From Candidatus Blautia equi (GTDB lineage: Bacteria; Bacillota; Clostridia; Lachnospirales; Lachnospiraceae), in the NCBI GenBank assembly GCA_018064695.1, contig JAGHUU010000281.1, positions 1 through 6,191 of the forward strand: a DNA stretch of 6,191 bases, written 5' to 3'. The stretch's first letter is position 1. Every line of letters starts with the position of its first letter. The notes below the pieces were generated by a model. That model saw only the letters and a program-made list of their open reading frames with translations, was not told the origin of the DNA and searched no databases. Positions 6,101-6,191 of the stretch are shown here, piece by piece. A program made the translations under genes and the position numbers.

Positions 6101-6191
6101 CATTATATAAAAAAATATTTTAAAAGGGGTGCGCGGTGGGGGGGAAGTATGTGGCCGCCCACCCGGGGGGCTGCGATTTAAATAAGCAGAA

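Larger units (their letters stand above)
6024..6191. other. Gene-free, G-run-rich tail of the window
   Basis: No credible coding sequence is seen after the stop of the HTH gene. In order it holds a GC-rich imperfect hairpin (6047-6100), an AT-only island (6102-6125, including the palindrome AAAATATTTT at 6112-6121), then very G-rich sequence with a seven-G run near 6138-6144, a small hairpin GTGG-CCGC-CCAC (6151-6162) and a six-G run (6165-6170). The words ACCCGGGG (6076, 6161) and GATTTAAA (6064, 6175) each occur twice. The base composition contrasts sharply with the genes around it. Confidence 0.6.

Overview
The window looks like chromosomal DNA from a Gram-positive clostridial bacterium, most plausibly a Lachnospiraceae-type gut Firmicute. 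This is inferred from strong purine-rich ribosome binding sites 6-9 nt before nearly every start, coding DNA of roughly 50% GC with AT-rich intergenic gaps, recognisable sigma-A-like promoters, and the gene families present. There are six protein genes; one is cut by the left edge. No RNA gene, CRISPR array, transposase or integrase is visible.

Left part (1-2611). The C-terminal part of a diguanylate cyclase (GGDEF) runs rightward and converges on a leftward gene for a secreted YfbK-type von Willebrand A protein. The two share a strong hairpin terminator at 654-683. The gap upstream of the vWA gene is very AT-rich and holds an all-A/T inverted repeat.

Middle (2612-5375). A leftward histidine-phosphatase (phosphoglycerate-mutase-like) gene and a rightward pair of oxidoreductase genes diverge from a 144-bp gap that contains one promoter for each direction. 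The rightward pair is an iron-type alcohol dehydrogenase resembling sn-glycerol-1-phosphate dehydrogenase, followed 70 bp later by a ketopantoate-reductase-family enzyme. They probably form a two-gene operon.

Right part (5376-6191). A small Xre-type helix-turn-helix protein has its own promoter. It carries an unusual lysine/threonine/serine pentapeptide repeat between its DNA-binding domain and a helical C-terminal segment. After its stop codon come 168 bp without a gene: G-run-rich, with an imperfect GC-rich hairpin, a predicted G-quadruplex motif and an AT-rich island.

Most of the window is ordinary housekeeping or accessory chromosome; I see no clear multi-gene novel system. The most unusual points are the pentapeptide-repeat regulator, whose repeat units all differ at the codon level, the structured element behind it, and the glycerol-1-phosphate-dehydrogenase-like enzyme with an altered substrate motif.
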